Source: Polyodon spathula
Lineage: Eukaryota > Chordata > Actinopteri > Acipenseriformes > Polyodontidae
NCBI RefSeq assembly: GCF_017654505.1
Contig: NC_054538.1
Location: 47,570,489 to 47,634,488 of the forward strand
Direction: 5' to 3'
Length of the DNA: 64,000 nt
Every line of letters starts with the position of its first letter. Position 1 is the first letter of the stretch. Below, one piece after another: positions 32,410-41,599 of this stretch. The notes below the pieces were generated by a model that worked only from the letters and a program-made list of their open reading frames with translations, was not told where the DNA came from and did not search any database. Position numbers and translations under genes: made by a program.

Positions 32410-34154
32410 CTCCAGCAGAGGGTGAATGCCTGCTGGGTCCCTGTCCACCAGCAGAGGGTGAATGCCTGCTGGGTCCCTGTCCACCAGCAGAGGGTGAATG
32501 CCTGCTGGTATCACTTCCCCCACCAGCAGAGGGTGAATGCCTGCTGGTATCACTTCCCCCACCAGCAGAGGGTGAATGCCTGCTGGTATCACTTCCCCCA
32601 CCAGCAGAGGGTAAATGCCTGCTGGGTCCCTGTCCACCAGCAGAGGGTGAATGCCTGCTGGGTCCCTGTCCACCAGCAGAGGGTGAATGCCTGCTGGTAT
32701 CACTTCCCCCACCAGCAGAGGGTGAATGCCTGCTGGTATCACTTCCCCCACCAGCAGAGGGTGAATGCCTGCTGGTATCACTTCCCCCACCAGCAGAGGG
32801 TGAATGCCTGCTGGTATCACTTCCCCCACCATCACGAGGAGAGGAGCTGGAGCTTCCTCTGCCTCCACCTCCATCAGGGGGAGAGGAGCAGGAGCTGCCT
32901 CTCCCTGCACCACAAGGACCAGGACTAGATGCTGGCGGTCCTCAGCAGCCCTTGCATAGGCTGCTGAGGGAAGCACGGGGAAGAACCTCCCGGCTGCAGT
33001 GGCCGAAAAGAGGGCCAACACCCGCACCCCAGCTTGTCCTGACTGCCAGCCTCGCTTCGCCCAAGGATGCCAGCCTCGCTTCGCCCAAGGATGCCAGCCT
33101 CGCTTCGCCCAAGGATGCCAGCCTCGCTTCGCCCAAGGATGCCAGCCTCGCTTCGCCCAAGGATGCCTCTGCATCGCCTGGGGTTGCCCGCCGCTCTGCA
33201 TCGCCTGGGGTTGCCCGCCGCTCTGCATCGCCTGGGGTTGCCCGCCGCTCTGCATCGCCTGGGGTTGCCCGCCGCTCCGCATCACAGCCGGAAGTACTGT
33301 GGCCGGAACCCCACGAAGGGGAGCTGCCGGCCACGAAGAAGGGGGAGGAGGTCTGGAGACCGCCAACCCCAGCAGCAGTTTCGCTGCCGGAGGAGGGGGA
33401 GGAGGTCTGGAGACCGCCAACCCCAGCAGCAGTTTCGCTGCCGGAGGAGGGGGAGGAGGTCTGGAGACCGCCAACCCCAGCAGCAGTTTCGCTGCCGGAG
33501 GAGGGGGAGGAGGTCTGGAGACCGCCAACCCCAGCAGCAGTTTCGCTGCCGGAGGAGGGGGAGGAGGTCTGGAGACCGCCAACCCCAGCAGCAGTTTCGC
33601 TGCCGGAGGAGGGGGAGGAGGTCTGGAGACCGCCAACCCCAGCAGCAGTTTCGCTGCCGGAGGAGGGGGAGGAGGTCTGGAGACCGCCAACCCCAGCAGC
33701 AGTTTCGCTGCCGGAGGAGGGGGAGGAGGTCTGGAGACCGCCAACCCCAGCAGCAGTTTCGCTGCCGGAGGAGGGGGAGGAGGTCTGGAGACCGCCAACC
33801 CCAGCAGCAGTTTCGCTGCCGGAGGAGGGGGAGGAGGTCTGGAGACCGCCAACCCCAGCAGCAGTTTCTCCGCCGGAGATCGTGGGGGAGGTCCGGAGAC
33901 CTGCTCCCTCTGCAGTTTCTTCCCTGCAGGAAGAACGGTGGTTGAAGCCCCACCAAGGGGAGCTGCCGGCGCCGAAGGAGGGGGAAGGTCAGGAGACCAC
34001 ACCCCAAGCAGCCTTTCCGCTGCTAGGACTACCCTGGCAGGAGAATGCTACCCTGCTGACAGCATTACGACCTGTGGGCCCCTGGAAGCCTCTGGTCCTG
34101 GCCAAGGACTTTGGGCGGGACTTTTGGGCTTTTAAGGGGGGAGGTGGCCATTGA
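32352..34154 (+). CDS. Open frame of the LTR element, tandem-repeat protein of unknown function
   Basis: 600 codons from an ATG in the LTR end to a stop just before the purine tract. The predicted protein is four blocks of perfect or near-perfect repeats: PPAEGECLLVSL-type (11 copies), ASLASPKD-type (5), ASPGVARRS (4) and an 18-residue unit containing GEEVWRPPTPAAVSLPEE (10). A unique tail of about 90 residues follows. No known domain, signal or membrane segment is evident. The opposite strand is open over almost the same span (32362-34002) and other plus frames stay open too, because each repeat unit is a multiple of three and lacks stops. Openness is therefore weak evidence that this frame is translated. 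The related copy at 50344-50866 begins with a non-repetitive region missing here. Confidence 0.35.
   Translation: MNFITFPGSDAAHFGRLCDTPAEGECLLGPCPPAEGECLLGPCPPAEGECLLVSLPPPAEGECLLVSLPPPAEGECLLVSLPPPAEGKCLLGPCPPAEGECLLGPCPPAEGECLLVSLPPPAEGECLLVSLPPPAEGECLLVSLPPPAEGECLLVSLPPPSRGEELELPLPPPPSGGEEQELPLPAPQGPGLDAGGPQQPLHRLLREARGRTSRLQWPKRGPTPAPQLVLTASLASPKDASLASPKDASLASPKDASLASPKDASLASPKDASASPGVARRSASPGVARRSASPGVARRSASPGVARRSASQPEVLWPEPHEGELPATKKGEEVWRPPTPAAVSLPEEGEEVWRPPTPAAVSLPEEGEEVWRPPTPAAVSLPEEGEEVWRPPTPAAVSLPEEGEEVWRPPTPAAVSLPEEGEEVWRPPTPAAVSLPEEGEEVWRPPTPAAVSLPEEGEEVWRPPTPAAVSLPEEGEEVWRPPTPAAVSLPEEGEEVWRPPTPAAVSPPEIVGEVRRPAPSAVSSLQEERWLKPHQGELPAPKEGEGQETTPQAAFPLLGLPWQENATLLTALRPVGPWKPLVLAKDFGRDFWAFKGGGGH
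32411..32830 (+). repeat. Tandem repeat array 1, 33-36 bp units
   Basis: About eleven units of CAGCAGAGGGTGAATGCCTG followed by one of two spacers (GGTCCCTGTCCAC or GTATCACTTCCCCCAC). The related copy at 50030-50240 has about six diverged units on the other strand. Confidence 0.92.
33047..33290 (+). repeat. Tandem repeat arrays 2 and 3, 24-bp and 27-bp units
   Basis: About five copies of GCCTCGCTTCGCCCAAGGAT-type 24-bp units (33050-33169) run straight into four 27-bp units of GCATCGCCTGGGGTTGCCCG type (33171-33280). Confidence 0.9.
33342..33885 (+). repeat. Tandem repeat array 4, 54-bp units
   Basis: Ten nearly identical units of 54 bp starting GAGGAGGTCTGGAGACCGCC. The related element at 49600-49680 has only one recognisable unit, so the array expanded in this lineage. 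Confidence 0.93.
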
Positions 34155-34186
34155 GGCCATGTGTGCTTTGCACAGGAGGGGGTATA

Positions 34187-34822
34187 TGTGACAAAGTGCC
34201 CGCCCCTGTGTATATTATCTGTTATGTGTTGCGTGTGGTGTGTTTAATGTTGGTGTATAGTCATTGGTACACGGGATATAAACGGGTCTGTGTAACACGA
34301 GTGTTTAAAAATGTATATGTGTATTTAGGCACGAGGATTGCACAGCACTTCACGTGCAAGTAAAATGTAGTAATATGTGAGCACGGGGAATTGCACTTTA
34401 TTAATTCACGTGCTGGGATTCAAGTGAATAATTAATTGGTAATTGAATCCCAGCACAATAGTATATATAGATGCACGTTGTCACATACTGCGGTTGGGTG
34501 TTCGGTGAGCGGAGAACGGGATTGGAGACGGAGGAAATAAGCAGTAGTAGTAGTAATGATAAGAGGAGAAAGTATCCGCTCACCGTGTTTGTCAGTGTCT
34601 GTGCGTGCACCGTTTTGTTAAGTTTAGTCTGTTTTCGTTTGTCTATTTATTTTGGCGTAGAGTGCCGTGTCCTGTGTTTTTCGTGTTTGTGTAAACCTTT
34701 TATTTTGTATTAAACCGGCGCCAACAGGCGTCTTCATCACTTCATTTCATCCGTCCTGTGTTTTGTGAATTTCATTACTTTTCCTGGCTCTGACGCCGCC
34801 CACTTCGGCCGTCTCTGTGACA
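34187..34822 (+). repeat. 3' LTR of the young element
   Basis: 636 bp, TGTGACAAAG to TCTGTGACA. Compared with the left LTR it shows G for A at base 4, one fewer A in a TTTAAA run and T for A in TATAG(A/T)CATT. Confidence 0.9.
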
Positions 34823-35530
34823 GGGAGATACTGAAATTGGAGAAGGAATCTATGAAAAAGATCTAGGAGTTTTTGTTGACTCAGAAATGTCTTCATCTAG
34901 ACAATGTGGGGAAGCTATAAAAAAGGCCAACAAGATGCTCGGATACATTGTGAAAAGTGTTGAATTTAAATCAAGGGAAGTAATGTTAAAACTGTACAAT
35001 GCATTAGTAAGACCTCATCTTGAATATTGTGTTCAGTTCTGGTCACCTCGCTATAAAAAAGATATTGCTGCTCTAGAAAGAGTGCAAAGAAGAGCGACCA
35101 GAATTATTCCAGGTTTAAAAGGCATGTCATATGCAGACAGGCTAAAAGAATTGAATCTGTTCAGTCTTGAACAAAGAAGACTACGCGGTGACCTAATTCA
35201 AGCATTCCAAATTCTAAAAAGGTATCAAAATACTAAAAGGTATTGACAATATCGACCCAAGGGACTTTTTTGACCTGAAAAAAAAAACAAGGACCAGGGT
35301 TCACAAATGGAGATTAGACAGGGGCATTCAGAACAGAAAATAGGAGGCACTTTTTTACACAGAGAATCGGGAGGGTCTGGATTCAACTCCCCAGTAATGT
35401 TGTTGTAGCTGACACCCTGGGATCCTTCAAGAAGCTGCTTGATGAGATTCTGGGATCAACAAGCTACTAACAACCAAACGAGCAAGATGGGCCAAATGAC
35501 CTCCTCTCGTTTCTAAATTTTCTTATGTTC
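34823..35530 (+). pseudogene. CR1 ORF2 C-terminus and 3' end of copy C
   Basis: Resumes exactly where the left part broke (GATACTGAAATTGGAGAAGG). It encodes the RT thumb and C-terminal region (QCGEAIKKANKMLGYIVKSV, then RPHLEYCVQFWSP and ERVQRRATRII). It is frameshifted near 35215 and ends in the 3' tail. Confidence 0.88.
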
Positions 35531-35539
35531 TTAACAACC

Positions 35540-35612
35540 AAAGCATATTCAATATATAGATATATAGATATATAGATATATAAGATATATATATATTATA
35601 TATATATATATA

Positions 35613-35668
<56 letters not shown>
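35540..35668. repeat. Compound microsatellite (ATAG)n, (TA)n, (CA)n
   Basis: TATAGA units, then TA units, then about eighteen CA units running up to the Tc1 element. Confidence 0.95.
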
Positions 35669-35669
<1 letters not shown>

Positions 35670-35671
<2 letters not shown>

Positions 35672-36809
35672 GCTCTGGAAAAAATTAAGGTACCACTGCA
35701 AATTTTTCTTAAATCAGCATCTCTACATGTATGGCAGCCATTCCATTCCAGTGTCTGTTGAATTCCAACACAGGCACATCTCATTCTACTGAATGAGGTA
35801 CTGATTAGGGGATCACCTGAACCAAATCTTATTTAACGAGGAAAAGTATAAAGAGGAAAAGTAGGCTCCTAGGGGCAGGGCTGAAGTCGTGCAAAGCTAG
35901 AAAAAAGCCCTTCATCAATGAGAAGCAAAGAAGAGCCAGGCTGAGGCTTGCAAAAGGGAATAAGGATTGGACCGAGGAGGACTGGAGTAAGGTCATCTTC
36001 TCTGATGTCCAATTTTCAGCTTTGCCCAACACCTGGTTGTCTAATGGTTAGACAGAGACCTGGACAGGCCTACAAGCCACAGTGTCTCGCACCCACTGTG
36101 AAATGTGGTGGATGATCGGTGATGATCTGGGGGTGCTTCAGCAAGGCTGGAATTGGGCAGATTTGTCTTTGTGAAGGAAGTTATCCTGGAAGAAAACTTG
36201 CTTCCTTCTGCTCTGACAATGTTCCCCAACTCTGAGGATTGGTTTTTCCAGCAGGACAATGCTCCATGCCACACAGCCAGGTCAATCAAGGTGTGGATGG
36301 AGGACCACCAGATCAAGACCCTGTCATGGCCAGCCCAATCTCCAGACGTGAACCCCATTGAAAACCTCTGGAATGTGATCAAGAGGAAGATGGATGATCA
36401 CAAGCCATCAAACAAAGCTGAGCTGCTTGAATTTTTGCACCAGGAGTGGCATAAAGTCACCCAACATCAATGTGAAAGACTGGTGGAGAGCATGCCAAGA
36501 CGCATGAAAACTGTGATTGAAAATCAAGGTTATTCCACCAGATATTGATTTCTGAACTCTTCCTAAGTTAAAACATTAGTATTGTGTTGTTTAAAAATGA
36601 ATATGAACTTATTTTCTTTGCATTATTCGAGGTCTGACAACATTGCATCTTTTTTTGTTATTTTGACCAGTTGTCATTTTCTGCAAATAAATGCTCTAAA
36701 TGACAATATTTTAATTTGGAATTTGGGAGAAATGTTGTCAGTAGTTTATAGAATAAAACCAGAGAAACTGATAATTTTGCAGTGGTCTCTTAATTTTTTT
36801 CCAGAGCTG
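35670..36809 (+). mobile_element. Tc1-like DNA transposon in a microsatellite
   Basis: The left end, CAGCTCTGGAAAAAATTAAG, and the right end, read inward as CAGCTCTGGAAAAAAATTAAG-like, are followed inward by ACCACTGCA. The flanks are TA (35668-35669 and 36810-36811). It is 1140 bp, short for the group because the transposase N-terminal part is deleted. It belongs to a different Tc1 family from the copy at 12947-14095. Confidence 0.92.
35860..36548 (+). pseudogene. Tc1-like transposase, N-terminally deleted, first catalytic region broken
   Basis: 35900-35990 encodes KPFINEKQRRARLRLAKG and WTEEDWSKVIFSDV, where the usual Asp-Glu pair after Ser has become Asp-Val. After a frameshift, 36153-36548 is open and carries QQDNAPCHTAR (second Asp), SPDVNPIENLWNVIKRK (catalytic Glu helix) and the ending QGYSTRY. 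The DNA-binding domain is missing. Confidence 0.9.
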
Positions 36810-36810
36810 T

Positions 36811-36825
36811 ATGTGTGTGTGTGTG

Positions 36826-36914
<89 letters not shown>
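36811..36914. repeat. Compound microsatellite (TG)n, (TA)n
   Basis: About eleven TG units then roughly 78 bp of AT dinucleotides. It is the mirror-order complement of the array on the other side of the Tc1 element. Confidence 0.95.
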
Positions 36915-37129
36915 GGTAAACATTTATTTTACAAAACAAGAACATGCAGATAAATAAACATCTGAACAGACATCAGTTTGCAACATACAATACATATTTA
37001 TAAAACTGAAATGACAGCAATCGGTTTATTATCAGATGACCAAAAGCAACTGAATAATGTAGATAAACTTTAAAAAAAGCGACAGCACAGCGCAAGAAAT
37101 TATACAAAAAGTATAATGTATTTTTATTT

Positions 37130-37525
37130 TTTTCCACAAAAAAGTATTCCTTTAAAGGCTGTTCACAATGACACAGATTATGCGCTCCATGCCACCTTTC
37201 TGCACAGGGCACAGCTGTCTTGCTGCACTTGTCAACCTGGCATTTGTGTCTCTTGCGGTCCTCGGGGTTGCCAGCTGCAGTTGTGGGTACACACTTGGCA
37301 ATCTCCCTGTTCCAAATGCTTCTTGCGAAGTTCCTATGCTAACTGTAAAATATATTCTCGCCTTGGTAAATTATTTTTTATGCATTCTGTGTAATATAGT
37401 TGATGGCTGCTAGGTCCAGTACATTGTAAAACACCTGAACAGACCACCGCTGGAAGCCAGCTTTCACGAAATACTTCCTTGCCATCTGATCCAAAACATC
37501 AACTACATATTTATTGCCATGGTCT
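37130..37525 (-). pseudogene. piggyBac-like transposase C-terminal remnant
   Basis: On the minus strand from 37525: NKYVVDVLDQMARKY followed by VKAGFQRWSVQVFYN and VLDLAAIN. This is the well-known piggyBac block after the third catalytic Asp. After stops it reads RKRHKCQVDKCSKTAVPC and HNLCHC (37150-37265), a decayed Cys-rich terminal finger. No TTAA-flanked terminus was found on either side. It differs from the remnant at 12091-12790. Confidence 0.72.
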
Positions 37526-37825
37526 CTGGTATTTATTTTCACTAGTCCTGAAGCTAATCGAAGTGCAGCTGGCAGCCTTCAGAAGGCTGATTGAAAGCAA
37601 TAGACTGTCAGTCATTCACTCAGACAGAGAGTAGAGACTAATCTGATTACAGCTAAACACATTGCGGACTGGTAAATAAAAATAATAATGTAGAATACCA
37701 TTCTGTATAATCAAAATACAATTGTTTCTGTGTGGCCGTCAATGCTTCCAGGGCTTGTAGTAATGTAATAAATCTCCTCTATTTCTGCACTCCCACGTTT
37801 CATGTTTTGTGAGAATATTTAATAC
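37526..37825. other. Spacer, nothing recognised
   Basis: No coding or repeat signal beyond AT-rich composition. Confidence 0.4.
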
Positions 37826-38128
37826 ATTCTAAAAGGTTTTGACAATGTCGACCCAAGGGACTTTTTCGACCTGAAAAAAGAAACAAGGACCAGGGGTCAC
37901 AAATGGAGATTAGACAAAGAGGCATTCAGAACAGAAAATAGGAGGCACTTTTTTACACAGAGAATCATGAGGGTCTGGAATCAACTCCCCAGTAATGGTG
38001 TTGAAGTTGACACCCTGGGATCCTTCAAGAAGCTGCTTGATGAGATTCTGGGATCAATAAGCTACTAACAACCAAACGAGCAAGATGGGCCGAATGGCCT
38101 CCTCTCATTTGTAAACTTCCTTATGTCA
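37826..38128 (+). mobile_element. CR1-type LINE copy J, 3' end only
   Basis: About 300 bp of the CR1 3' terminus, from the sequence encoding GFDNVDPRDFFDLKKET to the end of ORF2 and the tail (TAAACTTCCTTATG). It is a severely 5'-truncated insertion. Confidence 0.9.
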
Positions 38129-39020
38129 GTATCTTTTCTCTTTTCAGTCTCCCTTCCTTTCCCTTTTTCATGCAAACTATGTTAATCTCACATACCTCCA
38201 TTTCCCTCAGCCTCCTCTCCATTCTCATTCTCTGCTCCTCATATTTCTCACATTTTAATAAATAATGTTCTACTGTTTCTGCTACTTTACATTTTTCACA
38301 CTTTCCTTCTTCATGCTTCCCCAGTCTTAATAGGTGTTCATTTAAAGAACTATGCCCCATCCTTAACCTATCTGACGCTCTTTCCTTCCCAATCCTTTAT
38401 TCACCCAACTATTATTCACCTCTTTCTGGATATTATGATAAAACCTTCCTTTTATGCTTTCATCCCCTCTCTCCTGCCATTCTTTTACTATCATTTTTTT
38501 CACATAGACTCCCATTTCCTGCGAACCCAGTGGAATCATCAAATCAATCTCCTCTCTTTTTAACCCACTGTTTGCTGCAAGATCTACCATCTCATTACCA
38601 GAATGCCAGAATGACCAGGAATCCAAACTAAAATCACTTCTATCCCCATTATTGTACATTCCTTATATTGTTGTATTATTTCAAACATGATATCTCTTCT
38701 ATTAATAAAATCCCCTTTTAATGCAATAAGTACACTTAAAGAACCTGAAAATATGACCACCTTTTAGGCTTTATTTCAGCTATTTTAACTATTGCAAATA
38801 GTATAGCTACCATTTCTGCAGCACACACTGATACATGGTCTGATATCCTTGCTATTTTACAGATATCCAGTTCTGGAATATCATATGCCATTGCCACGCT
38901 TCCTGTTTTTGGATTCTTGGATCCATCTGTAAATATATACATAGTGCCTCCATACTCATCTCCTCTACAAAAGCTTGACTCTTTTTTCAATTCCATTTTT
39001 CTCCTTCTTTCTTCAGACAA
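38121..39020 (-). pseudogene. RNase H-bearing LINE (I/Nimb-like) 3' remnant
   Basis: On the minus strand, 39020-38736 encodes an RNase H domain start: YIFTDGSKNPKTGSVAMAY (first Asp), then VCAAEMVAILFA (Glu). 38659-38363 continues with SGNEMVDLAANSGLKREEID (late Asp). 38360-38121 encodes the LINE tail with RMGHSSLNEHLLRLGKH and a CEKCKVAETVEHYLLKC zinc-knuckle-like motif. The middle Asp block is missing and frames shift. RNase H after RT places it near the I/Nimb group rather than CR1 or L2; the exact clade is uncertain. Confidence 0.65.
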
Positions 39021-39159
39021 GGAAGCTACATGCTACTCTTGTGTACAGTTCTATTCTATGGTATCCAAACAGGAAACTAGATATTTTCAAACAGGAAATC
39101 GAGCATGTCTAGAATCAAGCAGAACCTTTGTTTTCAGCAAAAGCTGGTCAGGCTTTTCA

Positions 39160-39250
39160 ACAACTGCCAGGTGGCGAAGTGGGCTAAGGTCGTGTGCTCT
39201 TCAAGGATGTCGTGTTGCAAGTTCAAACCATGGTAATTTTTTTTTTTTCT
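39160..39250 (+). other. tRNA-like pseudogene or SINE head
   Basis: Box A TGGCGAAGTGG (39172-39182) fits TRGYNNARNGG exactly. Box B GTTCAAACC (39221-39229) fits the GTTCRANNC consensus. Their spacing (about 40 bp) suits a Ser/Leu-class tRNA or a tRNA-derived SINE. A T-run starts at 39237, a possible Pol III terminator. A cloverleaf cannot be closed convincingly by eye, so this is not called as a functional tRNA. Confidence 0.4.
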
Positions 39251-39600
39251 GTGATGTGTAGAGTTTTAAAACATAAATACATTGTTTAATATAAATGGTG
39301 TGGATATCAAACTGCTTCTGATCCATGGTTATTTTGACGTTAACCAAAATGTGGAATCACATGATTGGTAGACCAGTTATTTAGCTTTTCTGTTTGAATA
39401 GTCGCTCTTAAAAAAGTAAACGGAACAGGAAGGAGAATAACAATTTTATTATTTACCTTAGTTTGACGCTTAAAAAATGTACTGTTGTAAATAAGTGGGG
39501 TTTTGAATCGTGTAGTGGCATATTATTGTTTATTGATTTTATTTTAGTTCACTCTCCCACCCCTGCAGTTGTGTGTGCCATCATGTCCAGTCACTTTTAT
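39251..39600. other. Spacer, nothing recognised
   Basis: AT-rich, without a supported gene. Confidence 0.4.
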
Positions 39601-39604
39601 GTTT

Positions 39605-39820
39605 CCACCGGTCAGGTAATACAGGGGCTTACACTGCACGATTTTTGCTGATAATTTTAATTTCTTAAAATCTGGGACAAAATTAGGTTGTCCGGGACAA
39701 AATGGTTGATAAGTGTGAGAGGGTCTACAACCCCCCGTTAATGGCTTCTGCGATCTCCCGACGCTCTTACTACATCCTGTCAAATTTCTAACATGTCAGA
39801 AAACTTTAGTCCCCGACAAA
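39605..39820 (+). repeat. Interspersed repeat X, copy 1
   Basis: Matches the complement of 52438-52650 through blocks such as TTACACTGCACGATTTTTGC, AAATCTGGGACAAA, CAAAATGG and CTAACATGTCAGAAAACTTT. It is cut at 39820 by CR1 copy D. The terminus around ACACTGCACGATTTT looks like a DNA-transposon end, but the superfamily is not recognised. Confidence 0.6.
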
Positions 39821-40827
39821 GAAACTTCGTCAAACACAACCACCAGAAATCAAAACAACCAACAAATTTGAGTCGCTTAAAAATTTTGATGAGCAAAACC
39901 AACAACAAGAGAATGAAAGGAACAACATCCAGGACCCTATTGACAGTGGTGACCAGACAGCAAAAAGATGGGAGGTCATGATTGTTGGGGACTCCATATT
40001 GAGAAACACAGCAAGTTCAGTTCGCAGTTTGGACCCCCTTACTACAACAGTGTGCTGCCTTCCGGGAGCCTCTGTCAAGCACATCACTGAGAACGTGGAC
40101 AGGCTCCTAGAATGAACAGGAGACGACCCGGTAGTAGTCGTCCACATCTGTACAAACAACATTGGAAGAGACAGACCAAAATCCCTGCAAAACAAATTCA
40201 GAGAGCTAGGAAGGAAATTAAAAGACAAGACCAAAACTGTGGTATTTTCTGGTATACTGCCGGCACCTTGCAAAGAACCATATGGACAGCTGGAAATAAT
40301 TAATATAAACGCATGGCTGAAGACGTGGTGCACACGAGAAGGCTTCACCTATCTTGATCATTGGACCACATTCTACAACGAGGACTATCTGCATAGATGG
40401 GATGGACTGCACTTAAATAAAAAGGGAACCAGTCTACTCGGAGAAAAGATCCTCGATCAGGTTCAGAAGCATTTAAACTAGAAAGGGAGGAGAAATCAAC
40501 AAAAAAACAGAAGGGAGACCACATCAAAATAAGGACAACAACTCAGGTAAGACAACCATTAAATGTATTTATCTAAACGTTAGAAGTATCCGAAACAAAA
40601 TTTTAGAACTTGAAGCTACTGCACTAACAAGTAACTATGATGTGATAGGTGTTACTGAAACTTGGTTGTCTGAGAGTGATGGGGACAAATATAATATTTG
40701 TGGGTATACACTGTATAGGAAAGACAGGCAGGACAGAAGAGGAGGGGTAGCGCTATACGTAAGAAACAGTCTTGAAGCCCAGGTGTTAAACCTGGACAAA
40801 GAAAACAAAGCCGAATCAATATGGGTC
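39821..40827 (+). mobile_element. CR1-type LINE copy D, cut by a gypsy LTR
   Basis: Begins inside the ORF1 linker (GAAACTTCGTCAAACACAAC) and runs through the esterase and into the endonuclease (ETWLSESDGDKYNICGYT). It is interrupted at 40827/40828 by the LTR of a minus-strand gypsy element. The continuation of this LINE is not found on the far side of the gypsy. Confidence 0.88.
39840..40481 (+). pseudogene. CR1 ORF1 fragment with premature stop
   Basis: Esterase block I (VGDSIL) is present. A TGA interrupts after VDRLLE (40112-40114), at the same codon as in copy C, followed by GTNN changed to CTNN. RWDGLHLNKKG keeps the Asp-His pair. The stop at 40479-40481 follows TTTAAAC (40472-40478). 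The shared TGA suggests copies C and D descend from one defective source or mutated at the same CpG-derived site (CGA to TGA). Confidence 0.85.
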
Positions 40828-41546
40828 TGTGGCAAAGTGGTCGGTAGGGGGAACGGGTGTAGCGGTGATGCGGTGCAGGAGTGACAGACAGACAACGATA
40901 ATCCATGAAAAGTGCTTTTTTGCTTTTCCAGGTCTGGTGACTGACAAAGAAAACAATCCCTGGCAATATACAATGATATGTAAAGCTCGGGGATAACAGA
41001 AACAAGGCACAGTCCCGAACAAAGACAAACAGACGGTCACCAGTCCTGGGTGAGTGCTGTCGTGAGGGTGGGTGGTGAAAACACAGATACGGTGGTGTGC
41101 AGGGGTGCTCCGGACAGTGCTGACCCCTTGTGACAGCTCCGGAGTAGTGCTTTAACTGTCTACAGTGAAACAAACACAAACAGTTAATAACAAACACAAC
41201 ACGAATCACAATACTGCGAGTTCCACTCTCGCTCCTTCTTTCTCCAAGCATTTTACCCAAACGAAGGAAAAGATCAGCGTTACCCTGGCCCCTATATGTA
41301 ATCCCACATGATATCTAGGTAAACGGTTGCAGCTGCCTTATTATTTGCAGCTGCCTCTCGTTTACCTTTCAAATCAATACGGTCTTACAACAGTCAACAG
41401 AGTCTCGCTTTTTTCCAGGCTGACCCACTTCCCTGTCCTGGAAACGAACTGTCAGGCCAGCCCTTCCAGATACTTCTCCTCTCGTTCTTTAGCGCCCTCA
41501 CAGGTCGGGAGGAAGATTTATCACCAGAACTCATATTTGTGTCACA
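40828..41546 (-). repeat. 3' LTR of the Gmr1-like gypsy
   Basis: 719 bp. On the minus strand it begins TGTGACACAAATATGAG and ends CCACTTTGCCACA. The purine tract GGGAGGGGGGAGTAATGGGG just upstream (41600-41622) primes plus-strand synthesis in this class. It is bordered on the other side by CR1 copy D. Confidence 0.8.
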
Positions 41547-41599
41547 TATCCCACTGCTCAGAGTGGAGCCGAAGGAACACTCGGCTAAATCTATCTTCC

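Larger units (their letters stand above)
31773..34822 (+). mobile_element. Young non-autonomous LTR retrotransposon
   Basis: Two direct repeats of 637 and 636 bp (31773-32409, 34187-34822) start TGT and end ACA and differ at about three sites by eye. The host CR1 reads through GGGAG, which is duplicated exactly at 31768-31772 and 34823-34827, a 5-bp target duplication. A purine-rich tract (GGAGGGGG, 34176-34182) sits just before the right LTR. There is no protease, RT, RNase H or integrase inside, so it depends on enzymes from elsewhere. No primer-binding site follows the left LTR; internal sequence starts directly in a tandem repeat, suggesting a deletion there. A diverged relative on the minus strand at 49441-51512 keeps that part. 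Confidence 0.9.
29150..35530 (+). mobile_element. CR1-type LINE copy C, split by an LTR element
   Basis: CR1 sequence runs 29150-31772 and resumes at 34823-35530; the part between is the LTR element at 31773-34822. The 5' end is truncated inside ORF1, at almost the same point as copy A. The endonuclease is mostly deleted: 30151 jumps from the ORF2 leader to TTTGTCAAGGCACCGACTAG, near the endonuclease end. The 3' end finishes in the family tail (CTTATGTTCTTA). A small internal duplication (35205-35245) repeats CTAAAA.GGTAT. Confidence 0.9.

Noticed and set aside
32411..33885. Regularly spaced repeats resembling a CRISPR array
   Set aside because: Units are contiguous tandem repeats without unique spacers, inside an LTR element in a vertebrate genome.
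32362..34002. 546-codon minus-strand frame as a real gene
   Set aside because: It mirrors the tandem arrays, is antisense to the LTR element and has no recognisable domain.
36582..36953. 123-codon frame ending in an Ile-Tyr run
   Set aside because: It translates the (TA)n microsatellite and the non-coding end of the Tc1 element.
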